From Bombyx mori (taxonomy: Eukaryota; Arthropoda; Insecta; Lepidoptera; Bombycidae), in contig NC_085121.1 of NCBI RefSeq assembly GCF_030269925.1, forward strand, positions 17,997,501 to 18,061,500: DNA of 64,000 bases, written 5' to 3'. Every line of letters begins with the position of its first letter. Positions within the stretch are counted from its first letter, which is position 1. Below are positions 9,540 through 21,371 of this stretch, one piece after another. Made by a program: the position numbers and the translations under genes. Below the pieces are notes generated by a model. It saw nothing but the letters and a program-made list of their open reading frames with translations, did not search any database and was not told the DNA's origin.

Positions 9540-10273
9540 TTTTTTTTTTTCATTTATTACTTACATGAGTGGACGAGCTCACAGTCCACCTGGTGTTAAG
9601 TGGTTGCCGGAGCTCATAGACATTTACAACGTAAATGCCGTCACCCACCTTGAGACATGAGTTCTAAAGTCTATAACTGCGACTCAGTATACAGTCTGTA
9701 CGACTCAGTTATGAAGTCGTCGTGGCCTAAAGGATAAGACGTCCGGTACATTCGTGTTGAAGCGATGCACCGGTGTTCGAATCCCGCAGGCGGGTACCAA
9801 TTTTTCTAATGAAATATGTACTCAACAAATGTTCACGATTGACTTCCACGGTGAAGGAATAACATCGTGTAATAAAAATCAAGCCCGCAAAATTATAATT
9901 TGCGTAATTACTGGTGGTAGGACCTCTTGTGAGTCCGCGCGGATAGGTACCACCGCCCTGCTTGTTTCTGCCGTGAAGCAGTAATGCGTTTCGGTTTGAA
10001 GGGTGGGGTAGCCGTTGTAACTATACTGAGACTTTAGAACTTGTATCTCAAGGTGGGTGGCGCGTCTACGTTGTAGATGTCTATGGGCTCCAGTAACCAC
10101 TTAACATCAGGTGGGCTGTGAGCTCGTCCACACATCTAAGCAATAAAAAAAAAAAAAAAAAAAACGTCTGCTCCACCCTTCAAACCGAAACGCATTACTG
10201 CTTCACGGCAGAAATAGGCGAGTTAGTGGTACCTACCCGTGCGGACTCACAAGAGGTACTACCATCAGTAAAA
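9540..10273 (-). mobile_element. Outer Bm1 SINE split by another Bm1
   Basis: The 3' half lies at 9540-9712 (poly-T, GGACGAGCTCACAGTCCACC) and the remainder at 10168-10273 (CCACCCTTCAAACCGAAACG to CATCAGTAAAA). They are separated by a full-length Bm1 on the opposite strand. The split falls where the Bm1 consensus reads 'acaacggctgcccc'. Confidence 0.75.
9716..10163 (+). mobile_element. Bm1 SINE, full length with pol III promoter
   Basis: The only intact copy in the window. A tRNA-like head has an A-box-like TGGCCTAAAGG (9723-9733) and a B-box GTTCGAATCCC (9775-9785). The Bm1 body follows, then an A-rich tail (A22 at about 10144-10164). Pol III transcription is expected from the family. Mobilisation would need LINE machinery in trans. 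Confidence 0.9.
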
Positions 10274-11732
10274 TTAATAAAATAAAACTAATCCGTCTTA
10301 ATAAATTCTATCTTTTTGCGTTGTTTTAGTTAGGTAATTTATTTATTAAATAATATAATTTAGTAGACGTGGAAGCTTGCTACTAAGAAGTTTACAATAA
10401 ACTAACGATCCGCCCCGGCTTCGCATACGTGCTTCAGGATATTGTGTTGAAAGTATTGTACGTACATCACAGTATCTATATTTACATTATTTTAATATGT
10501 TTTGCTAAAGTTTGTATGTGGAGATTTAATACTGAACTTCATGCGACTTTCTTCAAAATTGACCAAATTTCAATATGAATCTTTGTCCCCTAATTCAACT
10601 TTTTAGGAGTAAAGTTTCCGCTATCGCTATATATTTCTTTCTAACCAAATTTTTGTTTGTTACTTTCAATATGACGAGTTTCCATATCCATATCGTTCAT
10701 TCCTTATTTAATGGGGTTGAAACATCGAGGACTCTATCCTTAATGGAAGCTTGCAACATGAAATGCAACTGATTGCCGAAATGTCAAGTTTATCGCTCCA
10801 ACGACTTAGGCTGTGCGTTGCTAAATCATTTAGTCAGGACAAATAATTAATAAAAATATAGATTAATTTTGATCCACGTCTTTAAACGCATTGAATTTTG
10901 ATCTTCGACTGCAGCTTGTCGCAGATTGCATCAGATTAAATATCAGAGAACCTTCGCATTTGTAAATTGCGCAAATTTAAGTTTTGCAATTGATCCGATC
11001 GTTTCTGGGTTGTTTTCGATCGCACAAGATCTCCTAGTTGATGTTAGTATTGATGTCGTACAGCCCTATTTAGTAGTTCTGGCGCGCAGCTCTATGCCTA
11101 CGCACAGCCCTTCCCCGTGGTTACAAGAGAAATGGCATGACCTTGTTTCGTGACCTACTGTCGACGCGACGTCGCAGCCGAGCACCGATGCACACACGCA
11201 AACATCGTAGTCATTAAAACTCACACACCCGAATCAAATGAATGCGCAATGTAAAAAGAAATTTGTGTTTGTGTGAGTGCGATTTGAATCTCATTGATTT
11301 CGTTGTGACGGTAAGGAATATTGCAAGCCCGCACACACAACTGTCATGAAAATTCTGCCGCGAAGTAATCATAGCTTCCAGCTTATAGAGTGGAGAGACT
11401 TTATTCAATAAAATTAAGACTTCGACCACAAGTGCCTTGTCTCAAAATGAACAGCGGTGTTGCGTTACTTGTCTATGGCTTCGGTATTAATTTAACACAT
11501 TGAACTCATTCATTCATCTTTAAAAAGGAACACTAAATATTTCCGAATGTTAATAGTAATGAATGTAAGTAGGTACCTACACGTTACGATAAACAGTCGC
11601 TGTTACTCAGCTGCAGTAATCAAACAACTTAAACCAAACCAGGGACCATGTCGTTGTCAATGTTAATGATTACCAACTAAAGGCCCTCGCGAACATAATT
11701 AATTTTAAGTTATTTTAAAGCCCTTGTTAAGG
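10274..11732. other. No feature seen
   Basis: AT-rich DNA. Open frames here are short and without recognisable domains. Confidence 0.5.
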
Positions 11733-12033
11733 AACCGACTAAAAATTCTTTTTTTGTAATCCACGCCATCTATCGGCTTTGTGAAGAATTATAACGCGCC
11801 TCCTAGCGGGCGAAGAAAAAAAACTGAGTCGATGCTTCGCAACGCGCGCGTAACTCTAAAATATCTATTTAACTCTAAAATACTGTTTTCGCAAACTTTG
11901 CTATTCAAATTCTACGTTATATCCGTGTGTCTTAAACTCCAGCAATCCAAAACAGTGCCCCGGGGACAGAATACCACAAACAATATCAGGATAACAAGCA
12001 TTTTGTGAGTACCTTTCCTCTTTTTAGTCGGTT
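11733..12033. mobile_element. Candidate small DNA transposon with 13-bp inverted ends
   Basis: AACCGACTAAAAA (11733-11745) is mirrored by a near-exact inverted copy, tttttagtcggtt (12021-12033). The middle of about 275 bp is non-coding. No clear target duplication was found. Confidence 0.4.
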
Positions 12034-12079
12034 TAGTTTTCTGGGAGTCAAATTTAATTCAACAACACCTTGCTTATAC

Positions 12080-12400
12080 AACAGCCCTCGATGTCAGACA
12101 TGCAGACCCACCTGTTAGTCAGTAGTCAGCTTCGCTGTTGAAGACGTGCAGTTAAGCGACTGTATGCCACTGCCGATCTATGTCAAACTTCATTTCAAGA
12201 CGAACATGTTATAGTGCTCAAAAATACCACGAAGAGCAGTTCAGTCTAAAGCCGATGGTTGAGGCAAAAATGATCTTTGAAAAGAGACTGCGGACAAACG
12301 CAGTGATTCCAGGAGTCGAGTCGAGATAAACTGCGGCGGGTGGTGCGATGATAAAATTAAAATAATAGGAGTGGCATCTCTAACAATAGCTCATATGTAA
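12080..12400 (-). pseudogene. Old CR1/Jockey-like relic
   Basis: Aligns by eye, with many changes, to the 1226-1465 part of the element in nanos intron 2: 'acgaacatgttatagtgctc', 'gcggcgggtggtgcgatgat'. Too decayed to translate. Confidence 0.55.
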
Positions 12401-12590
12401 TTAGTTCCGATTGGGAGTCACATGGCTAGGTGCACAAGTTATATTTACTAATAACTAGTTTATCAGGACCTCAGATTGAGCCACATGAACTTGCCTACAC
12501 GTCCGTTGAACCTAGCATAACTTCTCGAGGTTATTAAGACTAGGTAGGCAAACAAAAATCAGGTTATATAAAAATATAAAAATAGTTGGT

Positions 12591-12627
12591 CTCATCTTGT
12601 CATCTCGTGACAAGGTGACAAGATGAG
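12591..12627. repeat. Perfect 12-bp stem-loop
   Basis: CTCATCTTGTCA (12591-12602) and TGACAAGATGAG (12616-12627) are perfect inverted copies around a 13-nt loop. The rest of 12401-13007 is AT-rich without other features. Confidence 0.6.
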
Positions 12628-13007
12628 GCGACTTAAGGCGGAATGAGTCCGTAACTCAAGCTCGTTTGTTAATTTAGACGCTAAAAGCTCTGCTGCAAAA
12701 CACTTTGAGACGTCAGCTTAGTGCCCGATTTTTCCTGGGTAATGACGGGCTGAAGGGTACTGAAGGGATTTTTATTAATTTGTGCCATTTATATAAGTAT
12801 ACATTTAAATTAGCCTGTTGTATTCCTGCTTTGCTTATGTTGTTTCTTGCTTGCTGATTGTTTTTTTTTTCTATGTTTTTTATTTTTCTAGTGTTTTAAT
12901 TTGTTTATATTGGTAAGGACCTTTAATTGGATTTTTGTTTTAATTATTTGTTATATTATTATACTACGTTAGTTGGCTGTTGGTTCTCCTTATCTCTTCT
13001 TCTCTTC

Positions 13008-13295
13008 TCTATATATAAAAATGAATTGCTGTTCGTTAGTCTCGCTAAAACTCGAGAACGGCTGGACCGATTTGGCTAATTTTGGTCTTAAATTATTTGT
13101 GGAAGTCCAGAGAAGGTTTAAAAGGTAGATAAATATGAAAATGCTCGGAATTAAATAAAAATAACAATTTTGTTTTTCCTTTGTTGTGTCCCCCGTGGGA
13201 CGGATTCCTTTTGTTTGTTTTAAGTTTATTTTGTACAAAAATTTTGGTATTTTATTTTTCGATTGAGGCACTACGAAGTCTGCCGGGTCAGCTAG
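13008..13295 (+). mobile_element. Helitron-like element, family A
   Basis: Starts TCTATATATAAAAATGAA, includes 'ctcgagaacggctggaccga', and ends GCCGGGTCAGCTAG followed by T. These are the TC start and CTAG end of non-autonomous Helitrons. A second copy is at 60295-60587. Confidence 0.7.
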
Positions 13296-13662
13296 TAGTG
13301 AATAAATAAATAAATAAACAGACTAGCAATTCAAAAACACAACCGTTGCTCTATTGCCATGCCATTGATAGTATAAATACGTTGCTACAGTCAGCGCGAA
13401 CTAAAAGCCACATCCGGTTCCGAAAACGTCACAACAATGAGTGCAGTGCCCCTAATTACGAAATCAGCTGTTTGTTCGCGAGTTCGTCCACGTTCAGACT
13501 TCACTACGCGAGTCAGGTGCTACGTGCGATATCTAGAATCTAGACTCGGACGCGCGCGCACGTGCCTCGCCCATGTGTGTGTACGAAACATACGTGAGAT
13601 TGCTATGAATGTGTGAAGTTTATTTTTTACTATATGCATCATAAAATAGTAAAAATATATAC

Positions 13663-13903
13663 TAGTGGTAGGACCTCTTGTGAGTCCGCACGGGTAGGGA
13701 CCACCGCCCTGCCTTTTTCAGCCGGGAAGCAGTAATGGGTTTCGGTTTGAAGGGTGGGGCAGCCGTTGTAACTATGCTGAGACCTTAGAACTTATAGCTC
13801 AAAGTGTGTGGCGCATTTACGTTGTAGATGTCTATGGGCTCCAGTAACCACTTAACACCAGGTGGACGTGAGCTCGTCCATACATCTAAGAAACAAAAAA
13901 CAA
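13663..13903 (+). mobile_element. Bm1 SINE, 5'-truncated
   Basis: From 'ctagtggtaggacctcttgt' to 'cgtccatacatctaag'. It lacks the tRNA-like head and its tail is AAACAAAAAACAAAA. Confidence 0.85.
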
Positions 13904-14588
13904 AAAGGAAAATCTTGAATTTTTGGCAGTACATGCCTTTGTGTTGTAACGATTTTTGGAAATTTCATCCCTAAGGAGGTAAAGTCAGGGATGAGCGTTT
14001 GTAAAGAAGCTCGTCATTTTCTAAGTAAGAATCACGAAGTTTCATATACCTGATTCTGGTTAGAAATAATTTCGGGGTTTGGCAAAATTTTGCCTTGTGA
14101 GTGAATTAGGGGTTAAATGTTCCTGTCGTCAATTTGAAACGAAGAAGCAACCATTTCAGGAATAATTAATATAAATATGTGTAACTTCTGTTGTGTGCTT
14201 TCAGAACGCTATCCCGACGGACTCGTGCCAAGCCCGAGAAGCCACTAGTTTCTTTTTTTTTGCCTTAAAAGTTCTCTGGTCTGACACATACGTCTAAACT
14301 GGTGAAATGGCATTTTATTGCATTTGTCTTAACATCACACAAGAAATGTAAGCGACAGCACAGTACTGAGAAGGACCGCCTTGATCGCCTTGACGCCGAG
14401 GACCGTCGGTTCTGCGCCCGGTGGGGGCAGGGAGACAAGCACTCCGCCCGAAAGGATCCCCTCTCCCGTAGACTGCTTCGGATGTGCTGTATCTCATGCT
14501 AGACTCGAGCGCGGGCTGTTTTAGATTAGGTTAAATTATCTTGTAATCTCCACTTTAACATAGTACTATTACTGCAAAAAATGGCAGC
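13904..14588. other. Intergenic, with weak exon-like stretches
   Basis: A fair acceptor (tgtgctttcag, ending about 14203) precedes a short GC-rich piece. A GC-rich open frame ends at 14502 (contains DRLDAEDRRFCARWGQGDKH). Neither matches a family I know. Confidence 0.25.
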
Positions 14589-14697
14589 TAGGCAGCAAGC
14601 AGCTTGGCTCTGCCTTTGGCATTACTGAAGTCGACGGGCGACGGTCACCACTCACCATCTAGTAATGGTCGTTTGCCTACAAGGTCAATAAAACAAA
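14589..14697 (+). mobile_element. CR1/Jockey-like 3' tail
   Basis: Solo 3' end: GGCAGCAAGCAGCTTGGCTC, then a CACTCACCATC block and 'tgcctacaaggtcaataaaa'. It is the same tail as in the 1108-2692 element. Confidence 0.8.
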
Positions 14698-14909
14698 TGG
14701 TTCTGTTACTGCACCACTTTCAGCTCAAACTTCAATACAACCACTTCATTTAATCAATGACGTTAGCGCGCAATGTAATTAATGCAACGGAAAATATGTG
14801 GATCCATGAAGTACTAGGAAACTGAAGTAGCTATTCGTTGCATACTCACAAATATTATAAAACTGCAAACATTTGTTTTTAGTTTTGTAATTAAAATTCC
14901 GGTTGGAAA

Positions 14910-14990
14910 GGTAGGACATGGATTTCAGTAACCACTTAACACGAGAAGGACCGTTAGCCTATCAACCTATCTATGCAATAAATAAAAATT
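14910..14990 (+). mobile_element. Bm1 remnant (3' part)
   Basis: 'cagtaaccacttaacacgag' followed by 'ctatgcaataaataaaaa'. Diverged. Confidence 0.5.
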
Positions 14991-15202
14991 TTACTTGGTT
15001 TATTACCGTTTTGTAGCCTTTGTTTTAACATAAGCTTCGTCGTAATAAAAGTAGCGTCGCTCGAACGATATCATTTATTGATTTCTTTATTTTCATTGTA
15101 TAGTACCTACACAACATAATATATGTAAGGAAAGTGTATAAAAGTAAGCACTATAGGTACAAATGCCAGTCATCTGTGCCTCTAATTTAGTTTTAAAGGT
15201 TC

Positions 15203-15300
15203 GAAGTTGTCGTGGCCTAAAGGATAAGTCGCCCGGTGCATGCGATGTGCCTTGACTGAGCCGATTCAGATGTTTAGTTCAAATACCATATTTTTTTTTT
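15203..15300 (+). mobile_element. Bm1 remnant (tRNA-like head)
   Basis: 'gtcgtggcctaaaggataag' matches the Bm1 head at 9716. The B-box is degraded (GTTCAAATACC). Confidence 0.65.
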
Positions 15301-15459
15301 GTATTACATACTTTTTTATGAAAGAAGGATTAGCTGGTCAGTTTCACTAGAAGCGCTTCACTTTCCACCCACCAAGGGCGATCACGGACCTACTCAGGTG
15401 GGGTGAGATTAACCTCATCATTTATTTGTATTTTGTATTGTATTTGATTTGTATTGTAA

Positions 15460-15950
15460 GCGGTAGCAACCTTTGCCGATGATGCAGCCTTCCTCAGTTG
15501 TAGCTGTGATCCTAATGAAGCGACCAGACTGTTGCAAACCCAGCTCGATGTCACTAACACTTGGCTGACCAAGTGGCGCATAAAAGCAAGCGCCCCCAAT
15601 TCTCACATCACATTTACCCTAAGATGTGATACTTGTCCTCCAGTCAAACTCAGCCACGATACATTGCCGCAATCAACCTGTGTTAAGTACTTTGAATTTC
15701 ACTTGGACCGAAGGATGACATGGAAAGACCACATCAAAACGAAGCGTAACGAAATTAACATTAGATTTGAAAACCTACTCTGGCTTCTGGGTAGACAGGC
15801 TGCCTTATCCCTATCCAACAAGTTAAGAGTGTATTGCTCAATAATAAAACTGATCTGGACGTATGGAAACCAACTGTGGTCGACAGCCAGCAAATCAAAA
15901 TCATGTGCCTCCAGAGAGCTCAAAACAGTGTCCTGAGGGTATATTATTTA
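15460..15950 (+). pseudogene. Jockey-clade reverse transcriptase fragment
   Basis: Begins just before the catalytic FADD (VATFADDAAFLSCS, about 15465). It continues through TNTWLTKWRIKASAPNSH, KYFEFHLDRRMTWKDHIKTK and LIWTYGNQLWSTASKSK, motifs typical of Jockey ORF2 after the active site. The fingers/palm N-terminus is absent and the frame shifts near 15895, so it is a dead fragment. Confidence 0.8.
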
Positions 15951-15974
15951 TTTATTGCATTGAGTAGGCTAAAC

Positions 15975-16212
15975 ATGAAATGAAACGAACGAAATGAAAA
16001 TGAGGTTGTTAAGAGAGTGTTAACTATGAATGTGGAAGGATATAGAGGAAGAGGTAGACCTAAGAAGAAATGGATGGATTGTGTGAAAGACGATATGGGT
16101 AGGAGGGGAGTGAGCGAAGAAATGGTATATGATAGAAGAGTATGGAAGGAGAAAACATGTTGCGCCGACCCCAGGTGATTGGGAGAAGGGCAGGATAATG
16201 ATGATGATGAGT
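15975..16212 (+). pseudogene. RTE-clade ORF2 C-terminus with TGATGA tail
   Basis: The open frame gives GYRGRGRPKKKWMDCVKDDM and ends WKEKTCCADPR before a stop at about 16180. A TGATGATGATGA microsatellite follows. This arrangement is typical of RTE 3' ends in Lepidoptera. The rest of the element is missing. Confidence 0.75.
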
Positions 16213-16684
16213 AGGCTAAACATGAAAACGAAGTCTCTTCTGGCTTAGAGCTCTATCTAAGTCGCCGTTCTGATTAAATCGGCTGCAACTTGCGTTTTAG
16301 TTTGAAGCGTAGAATTTCTGAATTTTTTATGTTCAACAATTAATGTTCAAGTTTTAGCGTGCTTTTGCTGTGTCACTATCACTAGGCTGTTGGTAAAACT
16401 GTATATTGGACTTATTAATAAAGTAGTGATTCCTAATAACAGCCAGAATGCATTATTATTATTAAAAACTAGAATTTCCATACAATATTATACAAATTTA
16501 AAGTATCATATTTCTGTGGAAAATCAGATAACCGTATTTTAAAGTAATGGAGGCTTCTATCTTTCTCAACAGAAGTAAGTATAAGTCTATGTGTTGGCAT
16601 CCCAAAGTCCAATTCTAAAAACATTTGCCTAGTACCAGGCCAGCATAAAACACAAGAGGTAAAATGCAAATGAAACGCGCGTAG
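16213..16684. other. No feature seen
   Basis: AT-rich DNA with no supported feature. Confidence 0.4.
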
Positions 16685-16970
16685 AGGCGCGGGGAGGAGC
16701 GCGGCGGGGCGGGGCGGGGTAGGAAAGTAAAAGTCATGGCGTCTAACTGTACCCGCATTCACTCTCGCCCTGCAAAGTCTGACACAGTTATTGGCGAAAC
16801 GCTGTCCGCTCGTATGTGGCACGCCGGTTGTAACGCGCATCACGAAACAAGTGCAGCTCGACGGAATACGGCTTTTGATTATCAACGAACCTTGATCTTA
16901 CGTATTCAGGACCGTCAAATGAGGTTTATGGTTATCGGCAGGTTTAGCTGCCTGTTTTTGACTGAGTGAG
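16685..16970. promoter_or_regulatory. GC-rich island with G-runs; possible promoter
   Basis: 16691-16720 contains four G4 runs including GGGGCGGGGCGGGG, which is GC-box-like and a G-quadruplex candidate. Many CpGs follow through about 16860. An ATG at 16736 with AGTC before it opens a 77-codon + frame, and the minus strand is also open. No protein family is recognised in either frame. Confidence 0.3.
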
Positions 16971-17043
16971 AAATACACAAACAAGACGAGTATGAACTCG
17001 GCACGAATTAGGCCCAGAATAACAAAAATCTTTAACATTTTTT

Positions 17044-17155
17044 ATATTTATTGCTTAGATGGGTGGACGAGCTCACAGCCCACCTGGTGTTAAGTGTTTA
17101 CTGGAGCCCATAGACATCTACCACGTAAATGCGCGACTCAGAAGAGGTCCTACCA
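17044..17155 (-). mobile_element. Bm1 SINE with internal deletion
   Basis: The 3' part (ttattgcttagatgggtgga) to 'cacgtaaatgcgcgac' is joined directly to 'tcagaagaggtcctaccac'. The middle of the element is missing. Confidence 0.8.
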
Positions 17156-17489
17156 CATTTGTTAATTGTTAAGATTTATTAGGGCTGGCGTGTTGAAGTG
17201 CCTTGTTGCCTTCGAAGGCAGATCAGCATTGGATTCGCAGGATGGAGAGTGGCCTCTGTCGCTCTTGAACATCAGCATTACCAGAAGCATAGCTAACGAG
17301 GTCAGCATATAAATTTAAAGTATTATAGTTTATAGCAAACTCCTAGACTTTTACTTTTAAACTTTATTACCTTTTAACCTTTTCTTTTTTGTTGTTATTA
17401 TTTATTTATATATTTTTAAAGACACAAAGAATATAGTGGCACATATCTTGGGACGTGAGGTCGAAGTGCGTGCAAGTTTCAATTCATTA

Positions 17490-17580
17490 CATTGCGGCTA
17501 TTCCACCCTTCCATCTGGAACACATTAACGCAGCAGAAATAGGCAGGATGGCGGTACCCATGCGAGCTCACAACACGAGT
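17490..17580 (-). mobile_element. Diverged Bm1 fragment
   Basis: 'ccacccttccatctggaaca' and 'agaaataggcaggatggcgg' match the Bm1 body. Confidence 0.6.
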
Positions 17581-17597
17581 CACCCAATACTATCACT

Positions 17598-17800
17598 TTT
17601 TTCTCCTAGCTATGCTGATAGCCTTGAGAGGCTATATCACCGTTACCCTAGCGTGTAGGTGAGCTCTCGGGGCTCAAGTCGAAGGTGTTGCTAACAATGG
17701 CCCTAGATAGAGCAGTGCTTCGAAGAATCTACCACCGGATCGGAAACGCGACCCACTGAGAAGATCCAGCGAGAAACTCAGTGGGTTGTGTCTATGGGTG
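17598..17800 (-). repeat. Family F repeat
   Basis: 'ctatgctgatagccttgaga', 'gtgcttcgaagaatctacca' and 'ccactgagaagatccagcga' identify it. Confidence 0.7.
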
Positions 17801-18877
17801 CTATCACTGTACTCTAGTTTAATACTCAGAGAACACTGCTGCCCTTTTCGCCGGGAATCCCTTAGCCACTGTGTACCACAATCTCTGAAAGACAGGGGTG
17901 GTGCAATTTTTTATAGATACCACACACCTACAGAGATTTACTTGCTATATAGCTTAGTGCATAAAACTTTTTTGATAAACTTTAAGCCACGTTATTTTTC
18001 TCCACTTAGGTACATTTGATATTTTCTCTGGGCTTTATTACTCATTTAAAACAAAAGAGAAATAAGCAAAAAAGTCATGTTTAAATAAAATTATCTCAAT
18101 AATTGTTGGACGCGTTAAAAAGTGTATACCTACATATATTGAAACTTAAAACAAAAGTATTTTTGACGATAGACACAGCAGGTAAATTAAAAGTAAGATT
18201 GGAGAAATTAGACGTAAATAATTAATACGTCTTTTTTGTGGTATTGGTGATGGCAGCTTACACTTTAAAGTAGAAACGTTGGCTTGGAACCGCAGAATGA
18301 TCACACCACATGAATAATGATGAAGAAAACCGAAATATGAACATGGAATTATATACATTCTAAATACAATATGCTTTAACATTAAATAAAAAACGAGATA
18401 TTTTTAAAATTATTTATTTCCAAACCCGCTTCGCAAAATAACGAGTTCCTAAATCTACACTCACGATAAATTCTCGCCATATTTCCCGTAAGAGGCACAT
18501 CTTACCAAAATACTCACCTACATTGCAAATAAAAACGGTAAAAAAAACAGTTTTTACATTATACAACGCTGCCCACAAAATATTTATCCACGATGGTATT
18601 AATGTCCTTATTTCTGTTGCAATTTGTACATGCATTACGGTTATTCCAACCTACCTGAGTTAATATTTTTAAAGATAAATAACGGTTATTAATTGTACCT
18701 ACGAGCCGGGTGTGTATAATCTGAAATCTTCTACTACATATTTAGTGCAGACCTACAGCTTGTGTTTCACTATATTGAATCGTGAACAAAGGGTATAATT
18801 CTTTTTCTACTGTACTACGGTAGCCATCACGGAATAAACGCACAAAAAAAATATAGTCACGATTATAGTTGTTACCA
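17801..18877. other. No feature seen
   Basis: AT-rich DNA without a supported gene or repeat. Confidence 0.5.
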
Positions 18878-19101
18878 TCACTACATAGTATAAAACAAAG
18901 TCGCTTTCTCTGTCCCTATATCTGCTATCGTCCATATGTATGCTTAAATCTTTAAAACTACGCAACGGATTTTCATGCGGTTTTTTTTAATAGATAGAGT
19001 GATTGAAGAGGAAGGTTTATATGTATAATAACATCCATTAAATAGTGGAGAAATTAATAATAAATTACAGTTTCCGAAGCGAAGCGAGGGCGGGTCGCTA
19101 G
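18878..19101 (+). mobile_element. Helitron-like element, family D
   Basis: Starts TCACTACATAGTATAAAACA after an A. It includes 'aaactacgcaacggattttc' and ends GGCGGGTCGCTAG before T. It has Helitron-type termini and A/T target bases and no coding capacity. Confidence 0.65.
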
Positions 19102-20542
19102 TAGTAGATAAGGTGCAGACTTGAAGTTTTATTTTATATTAATGAATTCTAGCCGTATTTATTAAGGTTTACGATTTTATAAGCATCAAACTGTTTGTGA
19201 GCACAAAACGCATTCTCACGCAACAAATCGCATGTTTACGGATGTCTTCGCAAAGTGGGTCAGTGGCACACTTTCTCGTATCGCCGTCCCGCTCGAACTA
19301 CTCCAATTACTTGCTCCGTCTCGCTCTAACACGGCACTGCTTTACAAACGGAAGTGTTGATGTCATGGTCAAGGTTGTAGATAGATTTTGACAATTTTTC
19401 AAGTTGACTTAAATAATTTAGAGCAACTCTACCGATAGCCGATACTTACATGACCTAATTCATTCGTTAACATTCATAATATACGGATATATGTTCGATT
19501 TAATTTACTCACAATGCGTGCTCACAAATGCTTACAGCTCAAAACTTCGTATGTTTTAAACGGCACGAGCTACAGTTGTACTGAGACTCCACATCCTTAT
19601 CTGTCATGTTTATTCTGAAGTAATAGCAAGTGCATCACTGAGCTCTAGTTTAAAAAGATAGTCTTTACAAAAACAAAAGAAGACATACTACATATGTACG
19701 GAGGCCATCCTTATTCGTTTTTTTTATTAATAAGCATCCACAGCACTACCATCACACGTGTAGGGTACTATGTGGAATCACGGAGAAATAAAAAAAAAGT
19801 TTGATCAATTGTTTCCTTTTATCAAAATTCGATCGAAATTAAGAAGTTTCATTTTTTCGCCGTCTGTACAAAAGTTCATGGCAATGGCTTAATTAAAAAA
19901 ACGTTAATCTAAATGCAGCTCCGACTCGGTCATGCCGGAGAACGCTCACGATATTCAAATCTGTGTAATTAATCATGTTAACCTAGAATTTGTGTCTGTG
20001 AGGTCGTACGTTGGTCTAAAACAGAACATAAAGCGATTTAATATGATAATTTTTGTATTGATTTCACAAAATAAAAAAAAGTTCAATTGGACTACTCGGA
20101 AATATCAGCTCAAATCCTATGTAGTATAAATGATTTTTAGACGCGTTAATAAGGACTATAACGGTATTTACCTGCGCAAACCCCCAATGCACCATCTTAG
20201 TAATATTGCTAAAACAAACGTAGGTATAGTAGATCTTTCGTAGCGTTCATAGGCAGACTAACGCTAAATTCTAATAATCTATATAAACGTCAAAATTCGA
20301 ATCAATAATTGCAGCTTAAATCTTATTGTCGATTTAAAAGCGAAAGGTTTTCAAACGAGAACGCATCATTTCATTATGCCTATTAGAATAACTATGTAAC
20401 GATCTACATGGGGTAGCTTAGCACTATGACCCTTCTTCAAACGATATTTGACAAGAACTAACTCGTTGTCTGTAATCTGGCTGGATACCTCATATAGCTG
20501 ATGACTATGGGCAACAGTAGTGACTATTTTGTATTACTAAAG
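19102..20542. other. No feature seen
   Basis: AT-rich DNA. Short open frames lack recognisable features. Confidence 0.5.
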
Positions 20543-20909
20543 CTTATGAATTCCATGGGGAGTGCTCTGAGGAATTGTTCGAGATGATACCAACGTCTCG
20601 TTTTTACCATCGCACCGCCCGCCACCGGAGTAGAGTTCATCCATACTACCTGGAGCCACTGCGGTCATCCACAGTGCGTTTCCAGAGGTCTTTTTTGCCA
20701 CGTACCATCCGGCTATGGAATGAGCTCCCCTCCACGGTGTTTCCCGAACGCTATGACATGTCCTTCTTCAAACGAGGCTTGTGGAGAGTATTAAGCCGTA
20801 GGCAGCGGCTTGGCTCTGCTCCTGGCATTGCTGAAGTCCATGGGCGACGGTAACCACTTACCATCAGGTGGGCCGTACGCTCGTCTGCCTACAAAGGCAA
20901 TAAAAAAAA
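20543..20909 (+). pseudogene. CR1/Jockey-like element, 3' end with C-terminal ORF2
   Basis: 5'-truncated insertion encoding the last ~100 residues of ORF2 (FEMIPTSRFYHRTARHRSRV ... PRTIRLWNELPS), followed by the ACCATCAGGTGGGCCGTACG tail and A15. It is nearly identical to 1108-1465 on the other strand, so it is fairly young. Confidence 0.85.
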
Positions 20910-21371
20910 AAAAAAAATTCAGTTTCACCGTAATTGCTGATTTATAGAAGAATTGACGAATTAAAACACAAAATGCTATTAAAAAAATTCTGTGCATGAC
21001 ATCTAGTATATTTGAATTGAAACTTATAATGTTTTTGAGATTAAAAGATGAATCACAATCAAGTGACAAATCGGAAAAAGCTCATCATTTCTCAATACAT
21101 ACATACGCAAATTTTGAAAGGTCAACCAAAAAATCCGGCATTTGTAAAGGTAGAAATGGGATAAAAACTTATTTCGTTTGAAACTTTCTTTGCGGTCTTA
21201 GAACTTTCGCTGCATTTCATTATGTTAATTCTTTATTTTTGTAAATTAATTAGCCATAAATCATGGTATTGGTCCAGCGACACGAAGGCGCCGGTCAAAG
21301 AGATCGCAGATTCAAGACTTCGTAGGACAAGACGACAGCACGCCTTGTGTTAATCTGAAATATCTTCACAC

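Noticed and set aside
9716..9800. tRNA gene
   Set aside because: The A and B boxes belong to the Bm1 SINE head; no full cloverleaf with a mature 3' end was seen.
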